From Limnephilus marmoratus (taxonomy: Eukaryota > Arthropoda > Insecta > Trichoptera > Limnephilidae), in the NCBI GenBank assembly GCA_917880885.1, contig OU862912.1:46239117-46303116 (forward strand): DNA of 64,000 nt, written 5' to 3'. The notes under the pieces are model-generated. The model was given only the letters and a program-made list of their open reading frames with translations, searched no databases and was not told the DNA's origin. Position 1 is the stretch's first letter, and the number at the start of each line of letters is the position of its first letter. The position numbers were made by a program, and so were the translations under genes. Below are positions 53,315 to 64,000 of this stretch, piece by piece.

Positions 53315-54820
53315 CTTATATCATAATAAGGGTATTTATGCCATTGTTTTCTTCGGATAATCTTAAAGTAATACAATCTCCGAATAGTGTCTCAGGATGT
53401 GTCGAACTATCGGATACGTCTGAATAAGCTGCGAATAATACATTAATAATAATTATTACAACTTACACAAATTTATACAACTCATTTATTATTATAACAT
53501 TGATTCTACTGACAAATGGGTCACTGCTTAGCTACACATTCAGGATTCCTTCCGGAATGCAGCTGGTTTTCAGCAGTGCCCCTGATATAATATAGTATAC
53601 GTATAGATATATAATAAATAAATCAAAAGAAATTAAAATTAAATCATACAAACCGAAATTCAAAATACACCAAATAATATACAAATTCAAAATAAATAAT
53701 GTAATCGCGGTTGATTGTGCAATCAGCCACCATTTGCCGCAGAGCTTTTTGAAGCGCTGCAATGATGTCGATATTCGAATAGACATCATTAAAATAAAGC
53801 AATAGTTAAAAACAAATATGTTCAATTTAAAATATTTGAATAATCATACAATTTCATCGATAAACCGCACTAGGGAATTTTGATAAGCTTATCATTTTGA
53901 AACCTGAACCGCTCATGTTATATTATTAAATTTCCTTGTTAACTCAATTTTCCACCCACGGCATTACCGCAACATGAGAGTGGATGCACTTCTGAATTGC
54001 ATTTTCGATAATGCCGAGTTTGTTCTGGAGGCACAAGAGCACAAAACCTCCCGAGGGATAATTAACGCGTCTGAAGCACAGAACCCACACATATACACAC
54101 ATTTACCAAAACTGTTATGTAATATGTATAAACCTATGTGGTAGGTAATATTAGGTGATACAGCGTTGCAGGATGCAGCTCGACGTTGAAATCAATTGGA
54201 AGTAAACATCATTGTTATTAGACCAAGATGATCATTATTTTTGTTCAGGCGATTAATAATTATGTCTGTTACACAACGTGTGCAATCGGATACTATATAT
54301 TGACGTAAATAAAATATTAACATTGCTAAGAATTCGGCAAACCAAAACTGATTATATAAAAAAAAATGAAACAATACAACTTTGTATAAACCACTTATAT
54401 AATGCGTAAATCCTACCGGTTTCGGAACAAACGTTCCTTCTTCAGGGAAAGCTTATACTAATTTGACAGTTTCGAACAATGTTTTATTTGATTATATTAA
54501 AATTTGCCACTATTTCTTCTTATTTTTTCGTTTATTTATATTCTATTATATAATATTTCTATTTTTGAGACTGACAATTCATGGTGAAATTCCATTATAT
54601 TATATTATAATAAAACGAATATAAAACTTTATTCCACTTAATTTTATTTGACCGTAACCGGTTCCAGCTCGTTAAAGCCATCTTCAGATCGGTACAAATA
54701 ATTTTAATCTACGGTTTATATACACAACATATTGGGAAGGGGGGGAGGGGTGGTCTGCAAGGATTTTAATCAATTATATTAATTATATTTGTTGCTCGTT
54801 TTAGACTGTTAATGTGACTT
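53315..54820. other. No gene seen
   Basis: AT-rich. Contains one repeat of the ACCGGTTTCGGAACAAA type at 54,375-54,445 and a related CCGTAACCGGTTCCAGC block at about 54,650-54,690. Confidence 0.4.
54375..54445 (+). repeat. 'ACCGGTTTCGGAACAAA' repeat, copy 2
   Basis: See 23,393-23,460; here the motif continues into CGTTCCTTCTTCAGGGAAAG. Confidence 0.5.
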
Positions 54821-54824
54821 TAAT

Positions 54825-55325
54825 ATAAGCTCCGAGGACCTGAGGAAAATAATTCCCCTCAGGGCTTATGTTATTTTTGGAGATGCTGTGTGGAGGGTTT
54901 TTTTGAGAAGGGAAAGAAAGAAAGTTATGGGAAGTTAAAATGTATGAGTGGTGGATTCGTAACTGGGTTCAGTGGATCGTAAGTGAAGAACGGAGTGACG
55001 TTAGTAACGGAGTTCGTCACTCACGACCCACTGACCCCCAGGACGTATGAATCCATCCTTCCCAGTGCGGTGCAAGGCGATGTTCCAAGAGAGTACTGGT
55101 GGAGAGTTCAAAAGGTCTCCCTGAACCACTCTCTACAAATCAGGACAGCAACGCAGTTGGTGGGCAGACACATCCGCCGCCGAGATCCGGAGAAACCTCT
55201 TCCAATGAACCCGGGCACCATTGCTATGACACCAAACGTATCAAACCAGTTGAGATGACTATATGGCATACCAAGGTTTTGGTAATCTAATAAACGGTTC
55301 CCGGAGCGGCGGTACCCACTCCAAA
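54825..55325 (-). mobile_element. SINE-like element S4 (longest copy)
   Basis: Minus strand from GGAGTGGGTACCGCCGCTCC (55,325) to GGTCCTCGGAGCTTAT (54,825). About 500 bp including an internal ACTCCGTTCTTCACTTACGA block absent in shorter copies. Inner hairpin CCTGAGGGGAATTATTTTCC kept, outer stem lost. The forward 91-codon frame is a shadow. Confidence 0.7.
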
Positions 55326-55479
55326 ATTTCTTTCAAATTAATATAATAAGAAGTTATTATTATTATTAAGTATTATGTGCCATCAATGGCAATATAAAAA
55401 TATAAATAGAGATCATGTTATATTATAATAAGGTTATTATAATCTCTACATCTCTATCTCTCCATATTATAAATTAAAG

Positions 55480-56012
55480 TCCCCCGCGCTGTCTGTCTGT
55501 CTGTTCGCGATAAACTCGTAAAGTACTGAACGAATTTTCATGCGGTTTTCACCAATAGATAGAGTGTTTCGTGAGGAAAGTTTAGGTATGTAATTTGTCA
55601 AGGATTTGTGTAAATTGGTTGAAACATAACGATAATTGTTAGAAGTGTCGGAAAAAGTCAAGCCGCCTAATAGCTTTCATCGAAAACGCTGCCTAATCCT
55701 TTTGGGATACAACAAAACAATGCATGGTGGGATAATCCTCTTATATAGATCTACAAAAAGGTCCGCGAAGGCATATATCTATCTTTTACGGATAGCTTAT
55801 TATACCCATTCTATCTTCTAAAAAAATGGTCACGTACATTGCGGTAATTGAAAAGTTATTTAGACGGATGCAGTATTAATCCTTATTAACTTAAATACGT
55901 TAGTTACCCCAAGCATTTCATGCACATTACAAAGACGGCGGTGGTTACAAATGTTGGATTTTACAAAGTGTTTTATTAGCCACAGCAACGCGTGGCCGGG
56001 CCAGCTAGTAAT
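55480..56012 (+). mobile_element. Helitron-like or similar repeat ending in GCCGGGCCAGCTAGT
   Basis: Starts AAGTCCCCCGCGCTGTCTGT with a CTGT run, then GTACTGAACGAATTTTCATG and ends CACGCGTGGCCGGGCCAGCT followed by AGTAATA. This opening and closing pair is common in moth and butterfly genomes in my recollection. CTAGT at the 3' end suits a Helitron but no 3' hairpin is obvious. Confidence 0.45.
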
Positions 56013-56014
56013 AC

Positions 56015-57000
56015 ATATATAATAAACACTAAAATTTCATCGTTACAAAATTTAAATGACAACGGCCGTTGCTCTATGAGTGATGTAATTAAATAATTAA
56101 ACAAACGTTTTAATAAACAAGTGGATAGTTTGACTTAGTATGTTCGATTACATCATTCGATTATACAGGAATATTTTAAAACGCATTTATAAAACCAGAT
56201 ACAATTAACCTTAACCTTACTTCAAGTTTTAAATGGTATCCCATTTAGAAACCGAAAGTAACGCAACCTCCATTTCTAGTTGTGGAAAAGCGATGTACGT
56301 GTATAAAAGCACACACAAATAGGTGCATAGTTGAGACAACAGACTGTAAAGGAAGCCGCCGCGACTGCAAGGAAAATTGCTTACACAGCACTTGTTAACT
56401 TTTGTTTACACGGATCCTTATTCTGTTTACTACTTCCATTAATGAACCCATTTTTCAAACAAAGAGATACGCGAAATTTGTTGGAGTATCTACGCAAATA
56501 AAGTTTGGAACTAAACCTATCGGGTGGTTTTTATGAGCAATTTGATTAGATAATAATAATTGCCAATCACAGACAAAGGAAACATTTAAAGATTTTTATA
56601 AAAAAGTTGATGAAATTTCTGAGATACCTAATTGGAATAAGAATCTTCCGATATGAAGACATGATTAAATTATGTAAAAAGCGCTTTAGTATTAAATTTA
56701 TTTAATTCAAAATTAATAGAATACTTAGTTTTAACCACGTTATTGTTTAAAAATCCAACATGTTTCGTAAGTTTTTTTGTACTAATCTCTGTTTTTCCGC
56801 TTTTCGTTTTAATGCTTTTCCATTATAATTGTTTTTTCTCTTTCATTTTCGCTGTTCTTTATTTCTTATAAATTTTATTAACAATATTTTTGGAAAAAAT
56901 ATATTATTTTATGTATAGAGGTGGATATTTTATGAACCTGTCTCTATTTTAAAAAAGTAAATGTTAAAAAACCCATTGATATCAATCAGTTAAATGGTTC
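56015..57000. other. No gene seen
   Basis: AT-rich, no recognisable frame or repeat. Confidence 0.4.
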
Positions 57001-57249
57001 TTAGGGGGTTTTTCACCATCCTCCCAATAGCTTATCCATACACATAATGAATATTTTAGATTAATTCTACAGGATTTATTTATTTAAAAAGTCTGAGTTT
57101 ACTATTCGGTACTTGAACCTATGAACAATGGCTACAAATAGGATAAATTAGCCGAAGTTTTTACCTGTTGCTAGTATTTATTTGTTTTTTTATTAATATT
57201 CGTTATGTGTATGGATAAACTATTGGGAGGATGGTGAGAAACCCCCTTA
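57001..57249. mobile_element. MITE with 55-57-bp inverted ends
   Basis: Left 57,001-57,057 (TTAGGGGGTTTTTCACCATC, CTCCCAATAGCTTATCCATA) and right 57,195-57,249, inverted, with few differences. About 250 bp. TTA flanks both ends, so a TA-type duplication is possible. Confidence 0.85.
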
Positions 57250-58200
57250 ATATAAAAGGATAAAAGGGACTTAATGGAATTAAATAATAAAGGCATTTAT
57301 TTATAAAAAATAAAATGAAACCGCAATGCTTACTTCATCGGGGTTTACTGATCACAACAAAAGACACGAATTTAATTTTATAAATAATCAAAAATAATTT
57401 TAAATGACCCATTATGAAACCTGTTCTCTTTGTAAATTATGCCCTGTTACCCCCCCCCCCCCCCCCCTCCCCCTTCACACTACCGCATATCCATTGACAC
57501 CTTTAAGGCTATATCCTTTGTTGTAATTAGTTTTAAGGGGGTATTATAGTCTAGAAAAAAAATATATTTCCGTAGTTTAGGTACCTATTCAAAAATATGT
57601 CCTTAAAAGGATTTTTGAAATTCGAATTATTTTAAAAGTTAAAGCCATTTATGTGTCGCAGTTTAGACGGAATCTAAAAATCTAAATAGAACCAAATTTT
57701 AAACGCATTTTCTCACAAACTACTTCTTTCGAGACGGTTGACACGATATCTCAAGTTCTACTGAACCAAATTACTTGAAATTTGCTGTGAGCGTTCTCTA
57801 TACATCACTCTATCGCCCCTACCAGAACTATAAAAAAATCTATTTTTAATAAAATCGGAAAAGTCAAAAAAACTGGTTAAAAATGTATTTTTATTTCAGA
57901 CAGCCAACATTTTGCGAATTTTTTTTTTTTTACTTTTTCGAGGTTTGGGCCATAGTAGCATTTGTTTGGATTAAGAATTTATTTGTTTTTTTTTTCTGAT
58001 TACTAGGAGGGTTGCAATCGTGTCAACCGGGGCGCGCAATTTTTTGGGACTCCCACTTCAACACCCTGTAACTTTTTGAATTTCAAAATTTTCCGTTTGA
58101 TTTTTTTAAAGCATTTTTTATATTGAATAAATATTTCATAAAATAATAGCTACTTAAAATATTATTGGGTATTTTTATTGCACCTGAAAAAATACCTACA
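57250..58200. other. No gene seen; C-run at 57,451-57,475
   Basis: Contains a run of about 17 C followed by TCCCCC. The segment 57,540-58,080 resembles an unclassified insect repeat but no second copy lies here. Confidence 0.35.
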
Positions 58201-58204
58201 ATTC

Positions 58205-58290
58205 ATGCTTCCAGACTAACGAAATATGTTCGTTTTTTAAACAATAAACGCGGTTAAAACAAAGTATTCCATTAATTTTGAATTAAAATG
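58205..58290 (+). repeat. Interspersed repeat, copy 2 of 2
   Basis: AACGAAATATGTTCGTTTTT and GGTTAAAACAAAGTATTCCA correspond to 716-800. Confidence 0.5.
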
Positions 58291-58294
58291 TTGC

Positions 58295-58935
58295 CACAAA
58301 AAAGTTTGCTGTGTTAGAAGAAGTCATTTATTTAATAGTGATGATTAAAATTCGTTTCTGGTCTTCGCTTTTAAAGTTCCAATCGATTTTCAGATGCCCT
58401 CGAACAATTCGGGCACATCTGCCGAACGCCTAATGGTTGCAAATAATGATATAACGATAGTGTTCCCGGTTCCCGATACATTTGTCTGGATCAGTGTCAC
58501 GACTGTCGGGTTAGGGATAATCTGTTAACTCGGAAACCCTCCAGAGAGAGAGGCTGTAGGATAATGCCCATTTTGAAAAAATTCGCGCCGTGCGACTGAT
58601 TTTCGAAGTGCAACTACACTTGATTTATGGTGCAGGTGAAATTTATTACGCGATGAAACACTTGTTTAAAACGTTGAGCTTAAAATATTGCCACGGAAAG
58701 TGAGCTAATTGATTAAACTACAAAAGAATCTGGTTTTGTCATTGTGATATATAAATCAAAATATGTATATGAGATGTCTGTGTATTGCTATATTAAGCAT
58801 AGGAAATGTTTGAAATTTTCAAAATACCTTCTTTAAACCCCCGATAAGATTTCTGGATTATTACAACCACATGACAAGACATCTGAAAAGTTTATTAATC
58901 AGTACAAAAACTCTTGAAAACTGTCAAAAAAGTCA
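58295..58935. other. No gene seen
   Basis: No recognisable frame or repeat. Confidence 0.4.
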
Positions 58936-58939
58936 AAAT

Positions 58940-59385
58940 TTGAAATTGACATTTTGCAAAACAATGATTGTCAAATCGAAATTCAATTTTCGAAACTCTT
59001 TAAATCAATGAATTTACTTGAAGTACTAAGTAAGTAAGAATTATAGATATTTTAAATAGCTGCCTGTGTTAGTTATCAAATTGGATTGATTGTTCTTACA
59101 ATATCCAATAAATAATATTTGTAATATACGAAAATTGAAAATTTGAATAAAAAAAATATAATAGGGTGACACGCGCGCTGTTTAAAAACTGAATATACTG
59201 GGACTGAATATATGGAATGCATGATGTAGGTTGGAGGAAGGCGGGGTGGGTGGAAGGGGAAAGCGGTAAGGGAAGGGGATGTGGGAGGGGAACGAGGACG
59301 CACGAGAAAGGACATGCAGGGAGAAACAATTTATTTCTTGGAATATGGTATTGCAACGCATGCCGAAAACCAGCTAATAGTAATG
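58940..59385 (-). repeat. Inverted counterpart of 52,628-53,310
   Basis: Minus strand: GCTGGTTTTCGGCATGCGTT, AAATTGTTTCTCCCTGCATG, polypyrimidine block, CAGTATATTCAGTTTTTAAA, and AACAATCATTGTTTTGCAAA, in the same order as the plus-strand copy. Frames here are shadows. Confidence 0.7.
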
Positions 59386-59389
59386 AAAC

Positions 59390-60305
59390 CTTTTAAACAT
59401 ATATTTATAAAACTAATATGAATGTAAAATATTCTTCTTGTTGGGCTATTTTCTGTTGAAGCGTCAATTAATATGATATAGTTTTTGAAACACGTAATTT
59501 ACCCACAAAATTTGACCAATTTGCCCCTATTATATTGTAATACCTGCGTTGTGGATATCTAATACTTTGAAACAATTTGTTTCCCAACTACTTGGAACCC
59601 AATTAATGGAATTTGAGCATGAACTATGCAAAATACCATCAAGCAGCATCGACTGCCGTTGGCAAGCGGATCATAATTTGTCAGGAGGCGGGTTCAATGA
59701 ATTTCCTTGGGAAAAGGTAACCACTAGTAAGTAGGTCTCTCGAGAAAACCTTCCGAACGCCGCGAAGGCTTCGGTAGCAGGTAGTGCTTGGGGGTAGACG
59801 GCCCTTTGGGTAGCTCTCCTGAAGAGGTTTGGCAAGTCACGGTATTTAACTTGCGCTCCCTGCAACGTCATTAGACGCATAGCTCAAATATTTCAATTTC
59901 AATTTGTAGTGAAAAGCACGCTACATGACGGAGGGTAACGTTACCTAAATGCGGTTTTACTGATTTTAATGGAATAATTACTTCAGTTAAACGCCTTCGT
60001 TTTTTCTACAAGAAAGTGCAAAGGAAAAGGCATATAAAATATGAAAACCTTGAATTATTGTTCTTTTAGAAAAAAAGTGTATACGCTCAAAAATTTTCAA
60101 GAAAATCTATTTTACTCGTGTTCTCATATTGAAAAAACATATAATGGTCATGAAAAGGTACAGTTTACTTTCTCAATAGATGTTTTTCAATTCAATTCAA
60201 TTTATTTATTCTTTCAAAAACATTACAAAATTAATTATTTTAATGCGTTTTTAAAATATATTAGTAACAGTATTACATTAAACGTAAATGGTAGGCAAAA
60301 AAAAA
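59390..60305. other. No gene seen
   Basis: Mixed; 59,640-59,880 is GC-richer with frames on both strands that have no domain. Confidence 0.35.
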
Positions 60306-60668
60306 CTATGTAAGCATTAACTGAGCTTGCCTTTTAAAGGCAGCTTCACTGACGCTAAATATGTCGATATCCGAATTAATTCTATTCAACAACAAGATTG
60401 CTCTCCCGACCGGCATGACCATTGGAAAGTTAGTCCTGCAGGCCGGAAAATAGAACAGCCTATGCTGTCGATGGCGAAGATAACCATAGGGAACATAAAA
60501 ATGAATGTTCTCCGAGATAGCTGAGTTTTCAAACCATCCGCGAATCAATCTGAAGAAATGCGTAGCAAGGTGTACATCTCTTCTGACACGTAGATGGTTC
60601 ATTCCGAGCATACCCAAAAGAAAGTCGGTAGGATAGAGCCACGGGTAATAATCATCACATTAATATAA
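60306..60668 (-). pseudogene. LINE polymerase C-terminus
   Basis: Minus strand from about 60,658: DDYYPWLYPTDFLLGMLGMN, HLRVRRDVHLATHFFRLIRG, then FPACRTNFPMVMPVGRAILL and IFSVSEAAFKRQAQL, stop at 60,306. The order 'PTDFLLGMLGMNHLRVRRD ... RTN ... FKR' is that of many insect non-LTR polymerase C-termini. A stop lies just upstream, so it is 5'-truncated. It differs clearly from the other LINE families in the window. Confidence 0.7.
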
Positions 60669-60669
60669 C

Positions 60670-61811
60670 TATTTACAATTCTGTGTAAGATAAACAAATT
60701 GCTTTGTAATACCATAATAAAACAGCATAAATAAATAAAATACAGGAGATAAAAAAGAATCACACAACATTCATATCAGCTGAATTCGTTGTTTACAAAA
60801 AAAACAACACTAAAATCGGCCATTCACCATAATAAATCTTTATTTTATCAGTACAACCGAAGCTAAAGGCGCCGCGACGCTACGTGCTCAGGCGCCGATA
60901 GAAATACAGCCTTTATGTACAGCCATTGGGCGTCCATAGAAATGCTGTAGCGTGGGCCAGCTATTTGATTTGAATAATTTCGAAATTACGCTGATTTGAA
61001 TGTGAATTTTTATTTAGGTGTGTTAAAAATATGCTCGTCATTCGAGTTACGTCAAAGAATCGCTGGTAATGAAGCGTGAACACAACACACTTTAGCTGAA
61101 AGAAAGAAGGCTTGAAAACTCTAAGAATGATTGAAATTATGTAGATACAATGCCATGATTGAAAAACAAATTTACATGGAGGGTTATTTTATTTCATTTA
61201 AGGTTTTTTTTAAATAAAATATTTAAAAAAATATATATTTTTTATTTATTTACATACGCATATATATTACAATACATTACAATATGATACTTTGTCTGTC
61301 CAACTGGGAAGAATACCCGTTTCAAGACAGCTAAATTGTATATTTAGTTCATAATATTCTTAACAAAGGAATGGTTTCTGTCAAGACAACTTTTGAGAAC
61401 ATTAAGAATTGTATTCTGAACGAAGGGATGGTTTCTTCATGTCTTTAAAAGAATCGCAAAGATGTGATTTTTTTCAAGGTCATTTTGGAGAACATTAATA
61501 ATTGAAAAATATTAAAAAAAAATATATATATTAATAATTGCATTCAGAGTGAATGGGTGGTTTCTTTAGTGAGATCACAAGTAGGAGATTCTTTCCAAGC
61601 CATTTCAGAAAACATTTACAATTGCATAATTAGAATATACTCATTTATAAATCAATATTTGGCATATGAATTCCAAATGTATTTATGACTATTTAATTTC
61701 AATAAAGTACTATAATTTTTAGAATTTCTTAAATACTAGAAATAACACAATTATAAACCAAATATACGACAAATGATTTGATAAGTTTTAAGATTTTCAC
61801 GGCCAAAAGCA
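60670..61811. other. No gene seen
   Basis: AT-rich, with a small GC-richer part at 60,865-60,965. No credible frame. Confidence 0.4.
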
Positions 61812-62046
61812 TTTTCGTTATATGTTTTTGGGGTGTTGTGCCGTGTTGCGCTACCTCCTTCTTTAGCCAACGTTTCGGACCTCGTTGCAGTGTCCATCAT
61901 CAGGGCAGATCCGTTAGATGTGTGACACATCTAACGGATCTGCCGGATCTGCCCTGATGATGGACACTGCAACGAGGTCCGAAACGTTGGCTAAAGAAGG
62001 AGGTAGCGCAACACGGCACAACACCCCAAAAACATATAACGAAAAA
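61812..62046. mobile_element. Near-perfect 235-bp palindromic element
   Basis: Left arm 61,812-61,925 and right arm 61,926-62,046 are reverse complements from TTTTCGTTATATG to the centre GATGTGTGACACATC. The only clear difference is a 9-10-bp repeat GGATCTGCC in the right arm. Outer motifs GGTCCGAAACGTTGGCTAAA and CTGATGATGGACACTGC resemble phrases I recall from insect repeats. Confidence 0.85.
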
Positions 62047-62049
62047 GAC

Positions 62050-63370
62050 AAATGATTTATTTCAAGCTCGTTTTGGATAACATTAATTTATTTAGTTGTT
62101 TATTTATTTATTTTATTTTACACCCAGAGGGCTTTTACATAAATAATAAAGGCAGTCCTCCATATTTAACATGAGAAAACAAATAGTTTAGATGTAGTAT
62201 AGTACAAAAGTGGGAATAAAAAGTATATAAATTATTCAATACTTTCGAAAGTTAAGTAAAAAAAAATCTATCTAACCTAATTATGTCTGGGTTCCTACCC
62301 AAAACAGTACAAAATGGGAGCATAAAGGGATGAGCGATTGGGGGCGAGGTGTAGGCATTGTCATTTAAAAAAAAATGGAATACTTAGTTTTTTTTAAGAA
62401 GATATAAATTTAACGCAAGATAATATATAGTTTTATAATAATTTGTTTAGGAAATTAAGAAAAATTACAGTTTTTTGTAAATTAATTATTTTTTATATTG
62501 AATCTTAAATTATTATAAAAATGATTACTTTCATTTTGATGACAGATAAAACTTACGAAAAAAATCATATCGTAGCTTGTTGGTTTTGCAAAGTCCACTC
62601 CTCTCGTCAAAATTCCACTTTATCTACATTATCTTGTTTGTTCGGTTAAATCAGGACAAAATTCACAAAAGGCTGCTCTGAAAAATTACTACGCTTAAAC
62701 ATGAGATATTCCACAGTTTAACGGTTGTGTGACAGCACTTTATTTTACTCGGAAGACCGGAACTCACGAATCGAACTGCATGTAAAAATGAGGGGTAAAA
62801 GACACCCTCGACTAAAAAGATACAAAGAGGGTAGTATCGGATATCCAAGTGTTGTAAGAATTGGAATGATCTTTTGGAATGATACCACGAATTTGCATCT
62901 ACTGCGTTTTGACAGATAAATTTAGCGCTATTTTCCTTTTTCCGCTACGCTAGCGCCGCCTGTCGTCTAGACCAGACACGACTGAGGTTTCTTTTTAAGT
63001 GGCAGTTCGTGGAAACCTCACGCAGAGTTATCCGCGGATAGGCTACGAGAACTGCTGCTAGAGAATGGTACTGTAATGCTCAAGAAAATGAAATTATAAG
63101 AGCCCAAAGCATGAAATGTCTTAAGATGAATCTCGAGCAGATTCTCATTGCAAAGCTCGGTGCTCTTACATATTTAATCTGACTGTAAAATTCTACCCTC
63201 TCTTTAAAACTTATCCACAATTCCAAAAGACGAAATGTTTTTAGTTCGCTTCTCCATAGCGAGTTTATTTTAGTCTTTCATTCATTTAATTGTTTGAAAG
63301 CTAAATTATAGAAACATGTTGATTTAAGTCGTGTTTTAGGTAGCCGGTAAGATTATTTTCTTTTTTATTT
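62050..63370. other. No gene seen
   Basis: AT-rich, no recognisable frame; the 61-64-codon frames are chance. Confidence 0.4.
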
Positions 63371-63375
63371 TTTAT

Positions 63376-63876
63376 TTTAACTTTATGAGTAAAACCTCAA
63401 ATTGTAATATTTAAATAAATGAAGACAATATAAGCGAAACTCAATCGAAAATCTGGAAACAGAAAAATCAGGAAAACATATTGACACCTCTGGGACTCGA
63501 ACCCAGGACCTCTTGCTTTCCGGGCAAACGCGCTAACCACTGCGCCACGGTGTCGATATGAAATTCGGTCATGTTTAACTGTGCCATACTTCGACTAAGA
63601 ACCACCTACATTATCTTCATTTTCTTTAACGCATATATTATTGGCAACTATCTTTATGTATGATTGCAAGATTCAAACCCGAACTAAATGCAATCTAGAT
63701 AGTGTCTGGATAAATCTTTATCCATTTTATTTAATATGCGACATCTATCGACTTTTCTGCAAGTCTAGGATGAATATTTTATTTTAACTTTATGAGTAAA
63801 ACCTCAAATTGTAATATTTAAATAAATGAGGACAATATAAGCGAAAATCAATCGAAAATCTGGAAACAGAAAAATC
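63376..63876 (-). mobile_element. tRNA-carrying repeat unit (family tE), copy 2
   Basis: Minus-strand unit: tail at 63,376-63,475, core 63,483-63,554, body to 63,778, and a second tail at 63,779-63,876 in the same orientation as the first (about 403 bp apart). The body matches 1,216-1,435 on the other strand. The flanks differ from copy 1 while the core does not. Confidence 0.7.
63483..63554 (-). tRNA. tRNA-shaped sequence, identical to 1436-1507
   Basis: All 72 positions equal copy 1 on the complementary strand, with the same GGA-containing loop, C33 and A/B boxes. See 1436-1507 for structure and doubts. Confidence 0.5.
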
Positions 63877-63879
63877 TAA

Positions 63880-64000
63880 AGAAAATGGAGATAATGTAGG
63901 TGGTTCTTAGTCGAAGTATGGTACAGTTAAACACGACCGAATTTCATATCGACACCGTGGCGCAGTGGTTAGCGCGTTTGCCCGGAAAGCAAGAGGTCCT
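63880..64000 (+). mobile_element. tRNA-carrying repeat unit (family tE), copy 3, cut by the window edge
   Basis: Body GAAAATGGAGATAATGTAGG and TTCTTAGTCGAAGTATGG lead into the core at 63,951; inverted relative to copy 2, so the two form an inverted pair around about 63,730. Confidence 0.7.
63951..64000 (+). tRNA. tRNA-shaped sequence, first 50 nt (incomplete)
   Basis: Identical to 1436-1485 over all 50 visible bases; the rest lies beyond the window. Confidence 0.45.

Noticed and set aside
57451..57475. C-run as a structured element
   Set aside because: Simple homopolymer, possibly uncertain in length from sequencing.

Overview
This is an AT-rich stretch of eukaryotic, almost certainly insect, nuclear DNA. 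Several interspersed repeats resemble ones I know from moth and butterfly genomes: the 'AGCTGACCCG' repeat, the 'TTTAAACGACTTCGAAAAGG' repeat, the 'GACTTAAAAAAATGCACT' palindrome, and LINE tails ending in a GRPRKTW/AYPCGE-type protein followed by a GTTA microsatellite. Lepidoptera is therefore my best guess, from recognition rather than a search. I see no confident host protein-coding gene. The window looks like an intergenic or intronic region built from transposable elements. One 64-codon open segment behind a splice-acceptor-like sequence (about 4.24-4.45 kb) is the only weak host-exon candidate.

Layout. At 0-6 kb there is an edge-truncated inverted-repeat element, a tandem duplication, the first tRNA-shaped repeat (1.4 kb) and a LINE tail. 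At 6-21 kb there are tRNA-derived SINEs, LINE tails, inverted-repeat elements and a hairpin element whose core is a D- and anticodon-arm-less tRNA (17.2 kb). At 21-28 kb two GC-rich non-autonomous hAT copies lie in opposite orientation, each with a perfect 8-bp target duplication, one of them inserted into a SINE-like element. At 28-36 kb is the only intact coding unit: a two-ORF non-LTR retrotransposon on the minus strand (gag-like ORF1 and endonuclease/reverse transcriptase ORF2). At 37-41 kb are a 5'-truncated relative with a poly(A) tail and an internally deleted piggyBac element. At 41-47 kb are foldback elements, SINEs, and a LINE split by a SINE. At 47.7-48.3 kb is a 621-bp mariner deletion derivative with 30-bp inverted repeats. 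At 49-64 kb are more SINE-like elements, a large inverted repeat pair, palindromic elements, a LINE C-terminus, and two further tRNA-shaped repeats at the right edge.

How the parts relate. The intact LINE could in principle supply reverse transcriptase. Several short elements carry the same 3' stem-loop as a LINE family, as expected if they borrow its machinery. The hAT, mariner and piggyBac copies have lost transposase function and could move only with enzyme supplied from elsewhere. The least ordinary signals are the tRNA-shaped repeats, whose 72-nt core is identical in copies about 62 kb apart while the flanks differ, and the separate palindrome with a minimal acceptor/T-arm helix.
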